A model generated the notes under the pieces. The model saw only the letters and a program-made list of their open reading frames with translations, was not told the DNA's origin and searched no databases. Source: Mya arenaria (Eukaryota; Mollusca; Bivalvia; Myida; Myidae). From it: DNA of 64,000 nucleotides. The DNA lies in NCBI RefSeq assembly GCF_026914265.1, contig NC_069124.1, forward strand, positions 13,599,088-13,663,087, given 5' to 3'. Every line of letters starts with the position of its first letter. Positions within the stretch are counted from its first letter, which is position 1. Positions 63,991 to 64,000 of the stretch are shown here, one piece after another. The position numbers were made by a program, and so were the translations under genes.

Positions 63991-64000
63991 AGTAAATAAA

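Overview
This is nuclear DNA from an animal, most likely a bivalve mollusc. It is AT-rich. Its genes are split into short exons separated by long introns, with GT/AG splice sites, and the sequence is crowded with tRNA-derived SINEs, LINE fragments, foldback/MITE elements and minisatellites. The molluscan assignment is an inference from the gene families (a fucolectin/EGF receptor phosphatase, a cytosolic sulfotransferase, a multi-SRCR secreted protein) and from the style of the repeats. No single species can be named.

Layout. (1) 23472 down to 1, minus strand: a receptor-type protein tyrosine phosphatase. I could chain twenty exons with consistent reading phase: signal peptide, EGF-like domain, two fucolectin/F5-8C-like domains, four EGF-like exons, one transmembrane helix, a juxtamembrane region and the first phosphatase domain. 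The window ends just after the catalytic SAGIGRTG motif, so the gene continues to the left. Its introns hold a 28-bp minisatellite, MITEs, a SINE, several tandem arrays and a LINE (in intron 1). (2) 24-41.9 kb: no host gene recognised. It holds LINE remnants and a 5.5-kb element (26955-32500) with long terminal inverted repeats, inserted into one of those LINEs. The empty site can be read directly, with a 6-bp target duplication (TAATTC) and an uninterrupted LINE reading frame across the join. Nested inside are foldbacks, tRNA-like modules, a GATAGAC-motif array and a GC-rich minisatellite. (3) 47147 down to 41937, minus strand: a cytosolic sulfotransferase. Six exons are visible; a very short exon after the PAPS-binding motif and the last exon were not found. 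(4) 47.6-49.1 kb: a tandem duplication containing copies of a putative first exon of a membrane protein; a third, inverted copy lies at 60.1-60.5 kb. (5) 50834-51631, plus strand: a probable two-exon gene of unknown function. (6) 59716 down to 53946, minus strand: a secreted protein with four SRCR domains. Decayed copies of one of its exons lie inside an intron and upstream, suggesting a formerly duplicated locus. (7) 61.3-64 kb: scrambled LINE pieces and a third copy of a ~600-bp dispersed repeat.

The receptor phosphatase and the SRCR protein are extracellular recognition types of protein, while the sulfotransferase is a small-molecule conjugation enzyme. Nothing shows that the three work in one pathway. 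Exon borders come from reading frames, splice signals and family knowledge, not from transcript data.
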